The notes: a model not told the origin generated them from the sequence alone. Shown: positions 50,918 to 60,810, numbered from the stretch's first letter. The stretch is DNA of 64,000 nucleotides from CAYXXZ01 sp964469165 (GCA_964469165.1 CAYXXZ010000001.1:76554-140553); one strand, 5' to 3'. Translations and numbers: made by a program.

Positions 50918-53104
50918 TCAGGCGATAACCCTTGCCGCACGCAACCTGTCGATTTCGGTGGTGGGCATTCCCAGGCCGCCCAGGATGGCGTCGGTATCGC
51001 GGCCGAGTTCAGCTACTGAAGGCAGGGGCTGTTGCCCGACATCAGCAAAGCCCAGCAGGGAGCCCACTGCCGAGACACGACCATGGCGTTCGCTGTTTTC
51101 TTCGGCAATCAACAGCCGATCCTGTGCACAAGGGTTATCCAGCAGCGCCTGCCAACCGTCCGGGGCACAGGCTTCGGCCCACACATTCATCCCCTGCAAT
51201 TTCTGCAAAATGGTATCGACCGGGTGCACGCGGATGCGCGCGGCAATTTGTGCACCATCCTCTTCGGACCAGGTCTTTTCGGAATCGATTTCCAAATCCA
51301 GTATTTTCATTAATGCGGCTTTCATCGCCGGTGTTCGAGCCGCTATCGCGATCCAACCGTCCGCGGCCTCGAAAAGCCGCTCCGACTCGCTGTATCCCGT
51401 GCGCGTGCTATTCAACAAGGGCGCGCCGACGAATTCACCATCGGGCGTCTGAACGAGTTCCGCCATCATGTACAGGCCCGCCTTCAGGAGGCTGCCGGAC
51501 ATTTCCGCGACGCGGCCTGTTCTCTCGCGTTCCAATAGCGCCTGAAGAATGGCGAGTGCACCGATTGCACCCACCGCGTAATCAAGCACGGCCACGTTGT
51601 ATATGTCCGGATCGTTACCCTTGCCGCCGAGACGCATGGAGTGGCCCGTGAAAGGCTGTGTCACCGGGTCAAATCCGGAGTTGCTGGCCATCGGGCCGTG
51701 CAGCCCAAAAGCGGTGGCATGAAAGCTGATGAGAGAAGGATTGATTTTGCGCAATGATTCCGGATCGATTCCCAGGCGCTTTTCCACACCAACACGATAG
51801 TTGTGCATCAGCACGTCAGCACTGCCGCACAGTCTCGCCAGCAGTTCACGTCCTTCGTCAGTTTTCAGATCTATGGCGATATTGCGCTTGCCGCGATTCG
51901 ACGACGCGAAAATCCGCGTCATGGCGCGTACAGGGTCGCCGCTCACCGGCTCCACCTTGATGACTTCGGCACCCAGGTCACTGAGCAACTTGCCACCAAA
52001 CGGCCCCGCAACCCACTGTCCAAGGTCGAGAATCCTGTAGCCTGCAAGAGGACCTGAAGCCTGCGCGTTGCCGACTTCGCGCACATTGTGTTTGCCAGGA
52101 TCGTGAAAACGAATATCCACGGGCAGGCCCGTGTAGCGCCAGCCAGCGGCATTTTTCTGAATGACGGGATTTTCCCTGACTTGCTGATCATCCCAGGCTT
52201 CACCAGGCTCAAGGACAGCCATGGCAGGCACTTTCTCGGCCCATAGGCGCGGCAAAACCTGGTCGCGCGTCTGCTGCGCAAATGCCGGCTCCAGCAAATC
52301 GCGATCGGCAAAATAATTTCTCAGACCTCGGCTTATATCCGGCAAAAAGCGATCGCCAGGGTCTACTTCGCGCTCGATATCCAATGCCCGATAGGTGCCG
52401 GCCAGTGAACCAGGCACACCAAAGACAGAGACCACATATTTACCATCCTTGCAACGCCATACCGACTGCTTCGCTCCTCGTGGCGTACCGGCCAGAAATC
52501 CGGCATCCGGATTTTCCACAGACGACCACACGCCCTCCATCCACATGGCCACGCCCTGTTGCATCGATGCTTTGAGGCTTTGTCCAACACCGCTGCGGCC
52601 GCGCTCGATCAGAGCGCCGTAGACGCCGATAAGCGCGAGCAAGGCGGCGCCGTAGGATGGCAGTGGCGCTCCCATGGCTATGGGGCGATCCGCCATCTGC
52701 TCATTGACAAGGCCTGTGCGCGCCTGCGCCAGAACATCGACGGCAGGTCTGTCACTGGCGTCAGCGGTCACATAGCCGCACATATCGATAACGACAAGCC
52801 GGGGATAGCGCTTGCGCAAGTCGCTGGCGTCGAACCGCCAATCCAGATCGGGGTAGGCTTCACCGCCTATGATGCACACATCCGCGCTGCCAAGCTGTTG
52901 TTCCAGCGCAGCGGCGGACAGCAACGTCGCCCGTTGATGCCATATGGGGTAAGCGGGATAAACCTGATAAAACGGGTCTCCGCCCGGGGGCTCGAGCCTT
53001 GCAACCCGGGCTCCGAGATGAGCCAAGGTCTGCGCAACGATGGCGGCGGCCATACCGATACCGAGATCCACTATTTTCAGGCCTGCCGCATCTGCGTCTG
53101 CCAT
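50918..53104 (-). CDS. Tandem-domain CaiB/BaiF CoA-transferase (family III), N-half Asp lost
   Basis: 728 residues, twice the usual length of about 380. Both halves show the family III pattern: IVDLGIGMAAAIVAQTLAHLG (about 11) and RILDLGQWVAGPFGGKLLSD (about 357). The catalytic Asp of family III enzymes sits in a D(Y/F)xxG segment; the C-half has LDYAVGA with D508, but the N-half has LPSYGAA with Ser at 150. So only the C-half should form the aspartyl-CoA intermediate. It probably transfers CoA to a free acid in the pathway. It sits between the ACAD and nitroreductase genes with short gaps. Confidence 0.9.
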   Translation of the reverse strand: MADADAAGLKIVDLGIGMAAAIVAQTLAHLGARVARLEPPGGDPFYQVYPAYPIWHQRATLLSAAALEQQLGSADVCIIGGEAYPDLDWRFDASDLRKRYPRLVVIDMCGYVTADASDRPAVDVLAQARTGLVNEQMADRPIAMGAPLPSYGAALLALIGVYGALIERGRSGVGQSLKASMQQGVAMWMEGVWSSVENPDAGFLAGTPRGAKQSVWRCKDGKYVVSVFGVPGSLAGTYRALDIEREVDPGDRFLPDISRGLRNYFADRDLLEPAFAQQTRDQVLPRLWAEKVPAMAVLEPGEAWDDQQVRENPVIQKNAAGWRYTGLPVDIRFHDPGKHNVREVGNAQASGPLAGYRILDLGQWVAGPFGGKLLSDLGAEVIKVEPVSGDPVRAMTRIFASSNRGKRNIAIDLKTDEGRELLARLCGSADVLMHNYRVGVEKRLGIDPESLRKINPSLISFHATAFGLHGPMASNSGFDPVTQPFTGHSMRLGGKGNDPDIYNVAVLDYAVGAIGALAILQALLERERTGRVAEMSGSLLKAGLYMMAELVQTPDGEFVGAPLLNSTRTGYSESERLFEAADGWIAIAARTPAMKAALMKILDLEIDSEKTWSEEDGAQIAARIRVHPVDTILQKLQGMNVWAEACAPDGWQALLDNPCAQDRLLIAEENSERHGRVSAVGSLLGFADVGQQPLPSVAELGRDTDAILGGLGMPTTEIDRLRAARVIA

Positions 53105-53125
53105 GGGAAGTCTCCTTATCTTTAT

Positions 53126-55414
53126 CTACAGCGAGTAGCTGATTGCCTGCTTCTGCATTTCGTCGGTGCCGTCGAGAATACGGTCGACGCGGGCGCCGAA
53201 TACCTGGTGAGAAATGGGGTGCTCGGAAATGAAACCAGCGCCACCGAAGAACTGAAAACAGCGATCGACCGTGCGCCATTCGAAATTGGAATGCCAGAAT
53301 TTGGAAATGGATCCCGTGGCGTGATCCAGAGTGCCTTGCTGATATCTTTTGTAGCAGTAATCCAGCAGCGCTCGTGCTACATTGATTTCGGTCTTCACTT
53401 GCGCCAGCACCGCCCGGGTATTTTCAAATTCGATCAGGTTGCGACCGAAAACCTTGCGATCCAGCGAGAACACCAGGGCCTGGCGGTAGGCGAGGTCCGC
53501 CGAGCCCAGCGCGCGTGCGCCTACCTGGATGTGCCCCAGATCGAGCATACCCTTGGCCTGATTGAGAGCCTGACCTTCGACTTCACCCAACAGGGCTTCC
53601 TTCGGCACACGCACATCCGTAAAGAAGACCTCACAGGTGTCACCGCAGCGGTATACCAGGGTCTTCATACGGTTGGCGTGGATACCCGGCGTTTTTGCAT
53701 CGACGATGAAGAAGCTCAGATGTTTGGGATCATTGATGTCGGTTTTGGCGAGCACGAAAAACAGGTCTGCCACTCGCGCAAAACTGATGAAGCATTTGTT
53801 GCCATTGATGACGTAGTCATTGCCATCGCGCCTGGCTACAGTGCGAAACGCACGCACATCACTGCCGCTTTGCGGTTCCGTCATGGCGAATCCCGGCACT
53901 GCACCATCGAGCAGGCGCGGAAACCAGGCTTCCTTCTGGCGTTCTGTTCCGTGTTTCTTCAACAGTTCGATCAAACCATCCGACTGAAATAGCGGTCCGA
54001 CGATGGGCCCGGCCCTGGATCGGCCCACCTCTTCACAGCCCACCAGATAGTTGAGCTCGTCGGCACCCGCCCCATCGTAGGCTTCGGGAATGCCACCAGC
54101 CAGAAGGCCGGCCTGGGAAGCCTTGGCATAGAGCTCCTTTGGCACCTTGCCGGTTTCGATCCAACCGTGGCAGAAAGGCTCCACCTCTTTTTCGAAGAAG
54201 CGCCTGAAGGAGTTGCGGTATAGCCGGTGTTCTTCACTGAAGATATCGGGGTCACGGTCGATAGACAACGCGTCGAAGTCCTGGTCGCTGGCGATATTGG
54301 TACGCTCGAAAATCTCCAGACGGATAATGTCCTTGGAACCGCTCAGCAGATTCTCTGCCCGCGCCTGCGAGCCCAGCACCGCGAGGGGATATTTTTCACT
54401 GTAGGCATGTGCACCAATCACCTGAGAGGCTTCGGTGATTATTCTTTCTTCCGCATCACCGATCCACAAGCGAGCCATCAGACTTCTGGTTATGATTTCC
54501 TCAGAATTTTTTGCGACCCGGTCGATGCATTCGTCCAAAAAGGCACGCGCACTCAACAGTTCTGCCTTGAGTTCCGAGAATTTGAACTGCACGGATTGAT
54601 TTCTGAAAAGATCGCGCCCTTCCAAGGTATTGTTTTTGGCACAGTCTATGGCCAGACTCAGCGCCAGATCACCGCGCGCTACCGACCGTGCGCATTGCGC
54701 CAACCTGAGCAGCGACAACACCTTCTCGACCTCAACACTGCTCACCATCTGGCCGCCGAGAAGGCGCCCACTATCGATTTTCAGGTTATCTAAAAAGATG
54801 TTTTCCCGGGCATCTCCACTGGCATTTTCTTTACCAGCGTCGAGGCCGACGGCAGAAAAATCAATAAGGAAAAAACCGAACTCATTACTTTCCTTGGCTT
54901 TCGCCACAACGACGATGGCGTCCATCGTATCGCTATTGTAAATCCCTGTTTTTTCTCCGCGAATTATATAATCCTCTCCGGCTCGCTCAGCGCTTGTGGC
55001 GAATGCCTCTGGCTTCAGGTTTGCTCCCGACTCGATCAAGGCCAGCCCCACTGATAGCTCACCACTACTCATGCGGGGTAACCAATCCTGCTTCTGCTGC
55101 TCCGAGCCAAGCCGGGTAACGAGATCCACCGTCAAAGCATTGTTCAGCAGAGGCAGTGCATTGCCGACATGGGTAGTGTGAACTTCATGCGCGAGTATCA
55201 TCCGCACCAGTTGACTTCTGTCATCGAGCAAACTCAGCCCTGCACGCGGAGCGAGCAATCCCTGAGCGCCAGCAGAGCGAAACATTGCCCGTTGCGCAGG
55301 CACATCGAGAATTTTCTGTTCGCCAACGGCACTATAGATAGCCTTCAGTGAGGCTGTGCATTGCTGCTCCGCTTCGCCGAGCAAGGGTCGGGGCATTTGT
55401 TCCAGCTGTGTCAT
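53126..55414 (-). CDS. Tandem acyl-CoA dehydrogenase (two ACAD domains fused)
   Basis: 762 residues, twice the usual length. The N-half (1-380) has ACAD-like secondary structure and LALIESGANLKPEAFATSAE but weak active-site conservation and ends NLLSGSKDIIRLEI. The C-half has FAMTEPQSGSDVRAF, CFISFARVADLFFVLAKTD (FAD region), FFGGAGFISEHPISHQVFG and RILDGTDEMQKQAI. Only the C-half looks fully equipped. Fused or heteromeric ACADs with one degenerate partner are established for steroid side-chain degradation in actinobacteria (FadE26-27, ChsE pairs), which suggests a similar job on a bulky acyl-CoA. First gene of the leftward ACAD-CoA-transferase-nitroreductase operon. Confidence 0.88.
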   Translation of the reverse strand: MTQLEQMPRPLLGEAEQQCTASLKAIYSAVGEQKILDVPAQRAMFRSAGAQGLLAPRAGLSLLDDRSQLVRMILAHEVHTTHVGNALPLLNNALTVDLVTRLGSEQQKQDWLPRMSSGELSVGLALIESGANLKPEAFATSAERAGEDYIIRGEKTGIYNSDTMDAIVVVAKAKESNEFGFFLIDFSAVGLDAGKENASGDARENIFLDNLKIDSGRLLGGQMVSSVEVEKVLSLLRLAQCARSVARGDLALSLAIDCAKNNTLEGRDLFRNQSVQFKFSELKAELLSARAFLDECIDRVAKNSEEIITRSLMARLWIGDAEERIITEASQVIGAHAYSEKYPLAVLGSQARAENLLSGSKDIIRLEIFERTNIASDQDFDALSIDRDPDIFSEEHRLYRNSFRRFFEKEVEPFCHGWIETGKVPKELYAKASQAGLLAGGIPEAYDGAGADELNYLVGCEEVGRSRAGPIVGPLFQSDGLIELLKKHGTERQKEAWFPRLLDGAVPGFAMTEPQSGSDVRAFRTVARRDGNDYVINGNKCFISFARVADLFFVLAKTDINDPKHLSFFIVDAKTPGIHANRMKTLVYRCGDTCEVFFTDVRVPKEALLGEVEGQALNQAKGMLDLGHIQVGARALGSADLAYRQALVFSLDRKVFGRNLIEFENTRAVLAQVKTEINVARALLDYCYKRYQQGTLDHATGSISKFWHSNFEWRTVDRCFQFFGGAGFISEHPISHQVFGARVDRILDGTDEMQKQAISYSL

Positions 55415-55865
55415 GATTCTTCCGAATAGGTTGTCATTGAATGGGGTAGGGCGAGGCTGCTCGTCCTGCGGGAGAATAAAAAATAAATTGGGAAGAGCCA
55501 GTGATCAGCCGACCGAACCTGGAAATTTGTCCTGCCAATTTCCTGAAAAATGAGTTGTCTGTGATCATCTTCAGAGCAGCCTTTATCATCGTATTATCCG
55601 CGCGACCGAGAGCCATGGCTCTTCAGTCTCTCTATGCAGGCAGATCCTAAACTAAACCATACAGTATATTCAATATACCCGTGCATGTGTTCGCGCTTTA
55701 GGGGCACTACTGATAAGCGGGAAATTGAGTTACCGGCTGTTGTTGAGCTATAAGCTGCAAGCTCTAAGTTAAACTCTGGTAGAACTCATGCTTTCAGAGC
55801 TTCTACTTAAAGCTTATGGCTTACAGCTTACCTTGCCCTCCGACTTGCCATAAACCCCACCTTCC
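55415..55865. other. Gene-free region with a family A repeat
   Basis: 450 bases between the SDR gene (right) and the ACAD gene (left). No conserved ORF. It must hold the promoter of the ACAD operon, but I cannot point to a good -35/-10. 55743-55829 is a family A repeat. The stretch 55640-55690 is AT-rich (ACAGTATATTCAATATACCC). Confidence 0.45.
55743..55829. repeat. Dispersed repeat family A, copy 3
   Basis: TTGAGCTATAAGCTGCAAGC, CTAAGTTAAACTC, then CTACTTAAAGCTTATGGCTT-ACAGC; lacks the distal GTAGCCTG part of other copies. Confidence 0.7.
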
Positions 55866-56630
55866 TCAGGCTACGTTCACATCGAGGCTCTTGCTGAGTC
55901 CGAGTTTTCCGCCGTCGACATACAGCGTTTTCCCAGTGACATATGACGCATCATCCGTTGCCAGAAAAACGGCGACACCGGCTATTTCATCGACATTGCC
56001 AGGACGCCCCATGGGGATACGACTGAGGTTGACGGCGCGCTTCTGCGGCGAGTCGTACACGGACGCCGACATTTCCGTCTCGATGGTACCGGGACCGATA
56101 GCATTGACTCGCACACCCATCGGAGCGAGCTCAATCGCCGCGGCATTGGTCAGCTGCACAACCGCCGCCTTGGAAACGCAGTAGGCGACCGCACCGGGAG
56201 TGGCTATTTTTGCCGCCACAGAAGCGATGTTGATGATCGAACCACTACCGCGCGCAATCATGTGCGGAGCGGCCGCCTGGATGCCGAACAGCACTGACTT
56301 GAGATTGACCGCCATCACCTTGTCGAAGGACGCTTCATCGACGTCGAGGGTGGCACCGAGAGGTGCAATCGCAGCATTGTTGACGAGCACATCCAGCGAG
56401 CCAAAGGCGGCGATAGCCTCGGCGATCAGTTGCTCCACCTGCGCCTTGTCACTGACATCGATACAGAGGCTTGGCTGGCCCAGCTCACTGGCGGCTCCGG
56501 CAAGCGCATCGCGGTCGATATCGACAAGCAGAACCCGCGCACCCTCTGCTGCAAAGCGTCGGGCAATCCCCAAACCGATGCCCTTGCCAGCACCTGTTAC
56601 TACAGCACTCTTGCCACTGAGACGCGTCAT
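55866..56630 (-). CDS. Short-chain dehydrogenase/reductase 1
   Basis: 254 residues, classical SDR: TGAGKGIGLGIARR (NAD(P) loop), LVDIDRDALAG (acidic end of beta-2 favours NAD), NNAAIAPLG, and the catalytic YCVSKAAV, followed by IGPGTIETEMSASVYD. It probably oxidises a hydroxyl in the island's pathway. It lies alone between TonB receptor 3 (read in the same direction, upstream) and the ACAD operon. Confidence 0.93.
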   Translation of the reverse strand: MTRLSGKSAVVTGAGKGIGLGIARRFAAEGARVLLVDIDRDALAGAASELGQPSLCIDVSDKAQVEQLIAEAIAAFGSLDVLVNNAAIAPLGATLDVDEASFDKVMAVNLKSVLFGIQAAAPHMIARGSGSIINIASVAAKIATPGAVAYCVSKAAVVQLTNAAAIELAPMGVRVNAIGPGTIETEMSASVYDSPQKRAVNLSRIPMGRPGNVDEIAGVAVFLATDDASYVTGKTLYVDGGKLGLSKSLDVNVA

Positions 56631-56798
56631 ATTTCACCTTCTTCGCGCGATCAACCATTTCGTTTTGTGCCGACTCACATACGCAACCGTCGGGATTCAG
56701 GCTTCCGGTTACAGTTCCGGTTTTTCGGAGAATATAAAAAAGGCCAGCGCAAGCACCGGCCTCAACTGCTCACTGCAGGGGAAGAGCTTCGTTTCGCA

Positions 56799-59003
56799 TC
56801 AGTATCTGAACGTTGCCGAAACGCCAAAGGTGCGAGGATTGGCGGGCAGGTACTGGTCTGCGGTGGATGCGCTGGCGCCCATGGCATACTCCTTGTCGAA
56901 CAGGTTTTTCGACCACCCCTTGAGAATGAAATTCTCCGCGGCGTTTTCCCAGCGCACTTCGGCGTTGACTATCGTGTAGGCGTCTTCCTTCAGGCGATTA
57001 TCCACCTCGTAGAAGAACCGATCCGTGTAATAAAGCGAGGTGGCCAAGCCGAGCTGACCTTCCAGGAAAGGTATTTCGTAACTGATACCCAGGTTTGCGG
57101 TAACTGGCGGTGTGCGCACGGTTTCATTGCCCTTGGCATTGCCGAAACACTGCTGGTTGCCGAAGTTCGGATCACCGGGGCCAGGGCCGCCGAGCGCACA
57201 GCTGTAGGGTTCATTGAACGACATGGGTGCACCAGGGAAATCCTTGTACTCGCCGTCCGTGAAGGCGGCGCCACCCGAAACCGTCAGATGGTCGGTAACG
57301 ACCATCTCGAAATCGAACTCGGCGCCCTGAAACTTGGCACTGGTCGCATTGAGGATCAGGGTTGAAGCTCCCAGCTGCTGAGACAGCTGAAGGTCATCGA
57401 ACTCATAATAAAACGCACTCAGGTTGAGACGCAGGCGATTGTCCAGCAATTGCGATTTGATACCAACTTCATAGGCGTCAAGAATTTCTGCTTCGATGGG
57501 AGGGTTGCCCTGTGTCGTCAGGTTGAACTCGCCACTCTTGTAGCCGCGGCTGATGGTACCGTACAGCATGAGGTCCTCGGTCAGCTGGTGATCGAGGGCG
57601 ATACGATAGGTGATCTGGTCGTCGTCCAGCTTGCTTGTGAAAGGCGCGCCGGTGCCGAAGGCTGTGGTGGTCGTCTGGTCCAGTGATTTTTCATCCTTGG
57701 TCCAGCGCACACCCAATGTCAGGTTGGTGTCTTGCAGCAGCTCATAGGTGCCTTGCGCAAAGAACGACATGGATTCCGTGTCCACTTCACCCTGACGGCG
57801 CAGGAATACGGCTGGCCCCGCGGCAAGGCCCGTTATGGTCTGATATTTCAACTCAATCGTAGAGTCGAGGAAGTAGGCTCCCAGCACCCAATCCAACTTG
57901 CCGGGCTCCGCATTCTGCAGCTGGAACTCCTGCGTCCAGCCGGTATTCAGATCTTCTGTGGAGGCGTGGACGATCCCTGCCGCAGTGCCGTCGAGATCCA
58001 ACACCCAGCGGTTACTGTTCTCCTGGTAGGCGCTGATGCTGACGAACTTCAACCCCGAAAACTCATGGTTGATGGTCAAGGCGCCGCTGCCACGGTGCGT
58101 TATCGAGAACGGATCGAAACTGTGCTGGATGTCATGCTCATTGCTCATGCGCCGCGTTACGCCGTCGAGGGCTATTGTGCCGGGATAGAACTGCCGCACC
58201 AAACCGATATCGCTATCAACCCGAACATAGTCGCCGGCCAGGGTGATCTCAGTGTTGTCGCCCGGCTGGATCAGAAGCTTTGAGCGCAGGGCATACTCCT
58301 TGGAAAGGCCGACCTCATTACCGGTGACGACGTTGTTTCCGAACCCCTCTCCACGATCCGTATAGAACGCCGCCAGGTCGATGGCCACGTTGTCCGTCAA
58401 ACCTGTAGAGCCGTAGAAATTGCCCTCCAAAGTATTGTAGTTACCATACCCAAGGGTCAGTTCAGCTTGAGGCTCAAAGCTGGGCTTGCGTGTGATTACG
58501 TGCATCAAGCCGCCCGTGGCATTGCGCCCAAACAGGGTGCCCTGCGGCCCGCGAAGTACTTCCACACGCTCGATATTGTTGAACGAGAACAGTGTGACCG
58601 TCTGCCCGAGTACATAAACGCCGTCGATATACAAAGGTACACTGGGCTCCGAACCCGGCGAACCGGACTGGTTGCCGATACCGCGCAAGTAAAGCAGCGG
58701 CGTTGAGCCGGAGCGACCGATATTCAGGGCCGGAGCAAGCTGAACCAACTCCTCGTTGCCCTGGATGCCACGTCGCTCCATGGCGTCGGCGGTAATGGCG
58801 GTGATGGCGATGGGCACATCCTGCAGGGTCTGCTCGCGGCGCTGCGCGGTCACGACAATTTCCTCCAGTGCCCGCGGCTGTGCCGACTGCGCCAACGTGT
58901 GCGCAGGAAGCATGGAGGCACCAGCCACTCCCAGCACCGCTGCGGCACAGCTTTTGAGTATCAGCGGACTTTTGTATGCGCTTTTATGTGTATTTCTATT
59001 CAT
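56799..59003 (-). CDS. TonB-dependent receptor 3
   Basis: 734 residues: basic N-terminus then CAAAVLGVAGASMLPAHTLA (signal peptide), TonB-box region LEEIVVTAQRREQTLQDVPI, plug VEVLRGPQGTLFGRNATGGL, barrel ending FGVSATFRY. It has its own promoter at 59104-59132. Similar in layout to receptors 1 and 2. The next gene downstream in this direction is SDR 1, about 170 bases away, so it may be independent. Confidence 0.94.
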   Translation of the reverse strand: MNRNTHKSAYKSPLILKSCAAAVLGVAGASMLPAHTLAQSAQPRALEEIVVTAQRREQTLQDVPIAITAITADAMERRGIQGNEELVQLAPALNIGRSGSTPLLYLRGIGNQSGSPGSEPSVPLYIDGVYVLGQTVTLFSFNNIERVEVLRGPQGTLFGRNATGGLMHVITRKPSFEPQAELTLGYGNYNTLEGNFYGSTGLTDNVAIDLAAFYTDRGEGFGNNVVTGNEVGLSKEYALRSKLLIQPGDNTEITLAGDYVRVDSDIGLVRQFYPGTIALDGVTRRMSNEHDIQHSFDPFSITHRGSGALTINHEFSGLKFVSISAYQENSNRWVLDLDGTAAGIVHASTEDLNTGWTQEFQLQNAEPGKLDWVLGAYFLDSTIELKYQTITGLAAGPAVFLRRQGEVDTESMSFFAQGTYELLQDTNLTLGVRWTKDEKSLDQTTTTAFGTGAPFTSKLDDDQITYRIALDHQLTEDLMLYGTISRGYKSGEFNLTTQGNPPIEAEILDAYEVGIKSQLLDNRLRLNLSAFYYEFDDLQLSQQLGASTLILNATSAKFQGAEFDFEMVVTDHLTVSGGAAFTDGEYKDFPGAPMSFNEPYSCALGGPGPGDPNFGNQQCFGNAKGNETVRTPPVTANLGISYEIPFLEGQLGLATSLYYTDRFFYEVDNRLKEDAYTIVNAEVRWENAAENFILKGWSKNLFDKEYAMGASASTADQYLPANPRTFGVSATFRY

Positions 59004-59103
59004 TGAATCAACCCCTCAGGAATCACGAAAGCCGTTCGCTTTTATTTCTCGGCGGTGGTCCGCTATTATTTGCTTATACCGTACCGAATAGTCTAGGATG
59101 TGA

Positions 59104-59132
59104 AACATAGACCCACTAGTCTTGCTTGTCAA
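59104..59132 (-). promoter_or_regulatory. Sigma70 promoter of TonB receptor 3
   Basis: On the minus strand TTGACA (perfect -35, 59127-59132), 17-base spacer, TATGTT (-10, 4/6 match, 59104-59109). About 95 bases of leader before the ATG at 59003. Direct AGTCT motifs flank it and could be regulator sites. Confidence 0.6.
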
Positions 59133-59288
59133 TACCGTGTTACCGAAAGAGGCATTTGAGTATGCAGAGAAACGTTAAACATCGGCATCCGACGGAATAG
59201 GCAGCAGCTGTGACACAGCTTTTCTGGCATGGATCGGCCTGCATCCATAACCTGTACTACTGACTTTTATCAAAAAGGAATTCCCACA

Positions 59289-60752
59289 ATGCAACCAGAC
59301 CCCGGAATCTACCTGATCGCCGTACGTCGCGCGCTGCTGTCGCTGCTCGAAAATGGCAATGTGACGGACCCCGTCGCGACGTTCACATTGCAGCGGATTG
59401 CCGAAGGCTTGGTCCAGATGAGTCTGCGTTTCGACACGCTGCCGACGCTGGTACGCAACGTTGAAAAAGAGCAGCTTGCACTTGTGAAGGATATCGAGGC
59501 CATTGCGAGCGCTTCGACAAGACTGAGTAGCGACGCGGATGAAGATAATACGGCAGTCACGGAGCCCGATATCCAGCGTTACGATCAACTCAGCGAGGCC
59601 TTGACCAAGGGCTTGCAGGCCATCGCCAGTAGCGCCAATACCGAGCAGAAGCAGGTAATTTTTGCTCGCGCGCGTGCGCTGGAAGACAGCATCCGCTCGG
59701 CCAGCAAACAGGCAGCCGCTGACACCAGGACTCGCGAGGAACGTCATCTGCTCACAGCGCAGAAAACACCACCGCTTCCCACCACGGAGGAGCTGGAAAG
59801 CTATCTGCGCGGTCTCGACGACTCCTCCAGCGCGGAAGTCAGCAACATCAGCCGCCTGGTAGGTATAAATACCAAGGACATCATTTTCTTTGACGTAGCC
59901 GGCCAGCCTGGCTGGCCCTCGTCCGTGGTAATGCGCAAACTCAGAAACTACAACGCCAATCCTCTGCTGTCCCTGGAATACGAATTTTCGCTGCTCAACA
60001 CCCTGCGCAACGAGGGTATTCCCGTTCCCAGAGCCCTGGCCGTAGAGCCCACTGGCAAGGCCCTGGGCAGCCCTTTTCTGATCATGGAGAAGCTGGCGGG
60101 CAAAGCGGTGTTGCCGGGCACCAACCGCAATGAAGTCATCGGCGATGGGCGCCGCATAGGCGCGCAAATTGCCAGGCACCTGGCAGCCGTTCATAGCATC
60201 GACATCCGAAAAGTCGTGCGTCCGGATCAGGCGGGTGCTGATCCATCACAAGCACTGCGCAAACATATCGAACGCTACTACAATCAATGGAAAGAAAACC
60301 GCGTCGATCCCAACCTGACCATCGAGACAGGCTTTCTGTGGGTGCTCGAAAACATTGAACACCTGGAAGATATCACTTGCCTGATACATGGCGATCTGGA
60401 TTTCCGCAACATCCTTTTCGAGGGAGGCAATGTCTCGGCGCTGCTTGACTGGGAGCGCTCACATCTCGGTCACCCGGCGGAAGACCTGTCCTATTGCCGT
60501 GGTGATATCGAACAATTGATGGAATGGGAAGAATTCCTCGATATCTATCGCTCGCATGGTGGCGCCGCCATTTCCGACCAGTCGTTGCGTCTGTTCCACA
60601 TCTGGGGCTATCTTTTCAAGGCGATGTGCGCATCCGCTCTTTCCATCAAGGGCTATATTACCGGCGAGCACCAGGACTACCTGCTTGCCAGCACTTCCTA
60701 TATGGAAGGCGTGGAATGGACCGATACCCTGCGCACTCTGCTGGACCTGTAG
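59289..60752 (+). CDS. APH-family phosphotransferase with N-terminal extension
   Basis: 487 residues from ATG 59289 (AAGGA upstream). Residues 1-165 are a helical region with no family I can name (AVRRALLSLLENGNVTDP). The kinase part has VVMRKLRNYNANPLLSLEYE, PFLIMEKLAGKAVLPGTNRN, the catalytic loop IHGDLDFRNILFEG and LLDWERSHLGHPAEDLSY (metal Asp). ACAD10/11-type APH domains occur beside acyl-CoA dehydrogenases, and related proteins phosphorylate 4-hydroxy-acyl groups in 4-hydroxyacid catabolism; a similar role here is inference. Its TAG stop lies within the left arm of a 24-bp inverted repeat. Confidence 0.85.
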   Translation: MQPDPGIYLIAVRRALLSLLENGNVTDPVATFTLQRIAEGLVQMSLRFDTLPTLVRNVEKEQLALVKDIEAIASASTRLSSDADEDNTAVTEPDIQRYDQLSEALTKGLQAIASSANTEQKQVIFARARALEDSIRSASKQAAADTRTREERHLLTAQKTPPLPTTEELESYLRGLDDSSSAEVSNISRLVGINTKDIIFFDVAGQPGWPSSVVMRKLRNYNANPLLSLEYEFSLLNTLRNEGIPVPRALAVEPTGKALGSPFLIMEKLAGKAVLPGTNRNEVIGDGRRIGAQIARHLAAVHSIDIRKVVRPDQAGADPSQALRKHIERYYNQWKENRVDPNLTIETGFLWVLENIEHLEDITCLIHGDLDFRNILFEGGNVSALLDWERSHLGHPAEDLSYCRGDIEQLMEWEEFLDIYRSHGGAAISDQSLRLFHIWGYLFKAMCASALSIKGYITGEHQDYLLASTSYMEGVEWTDTLRTLLDL

Positions 60753-60810
60753 GAGCCTGCCTGCAGGCGACACTGCCGATGTGTGGTCGCCTGCAGGCAG
60801 GCTCCTACAG
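60747..60810. terminator. 24-bp perfect inverted repeat joining two convergent genes
   Basis: Arms 60747-60770 and 60787-60810 (CTGTAGGAGCCTGCCTGCAG... and its reverse complement) with a 16-base loop. Each arm holds the TAG stop of one gene: APH at 60750-60752 and TetR 2 at 60805-60807. It is REP-like (compare the half-site in 12463-12476) and probably works as a bidirectional terminator. Confidence 0.8.
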
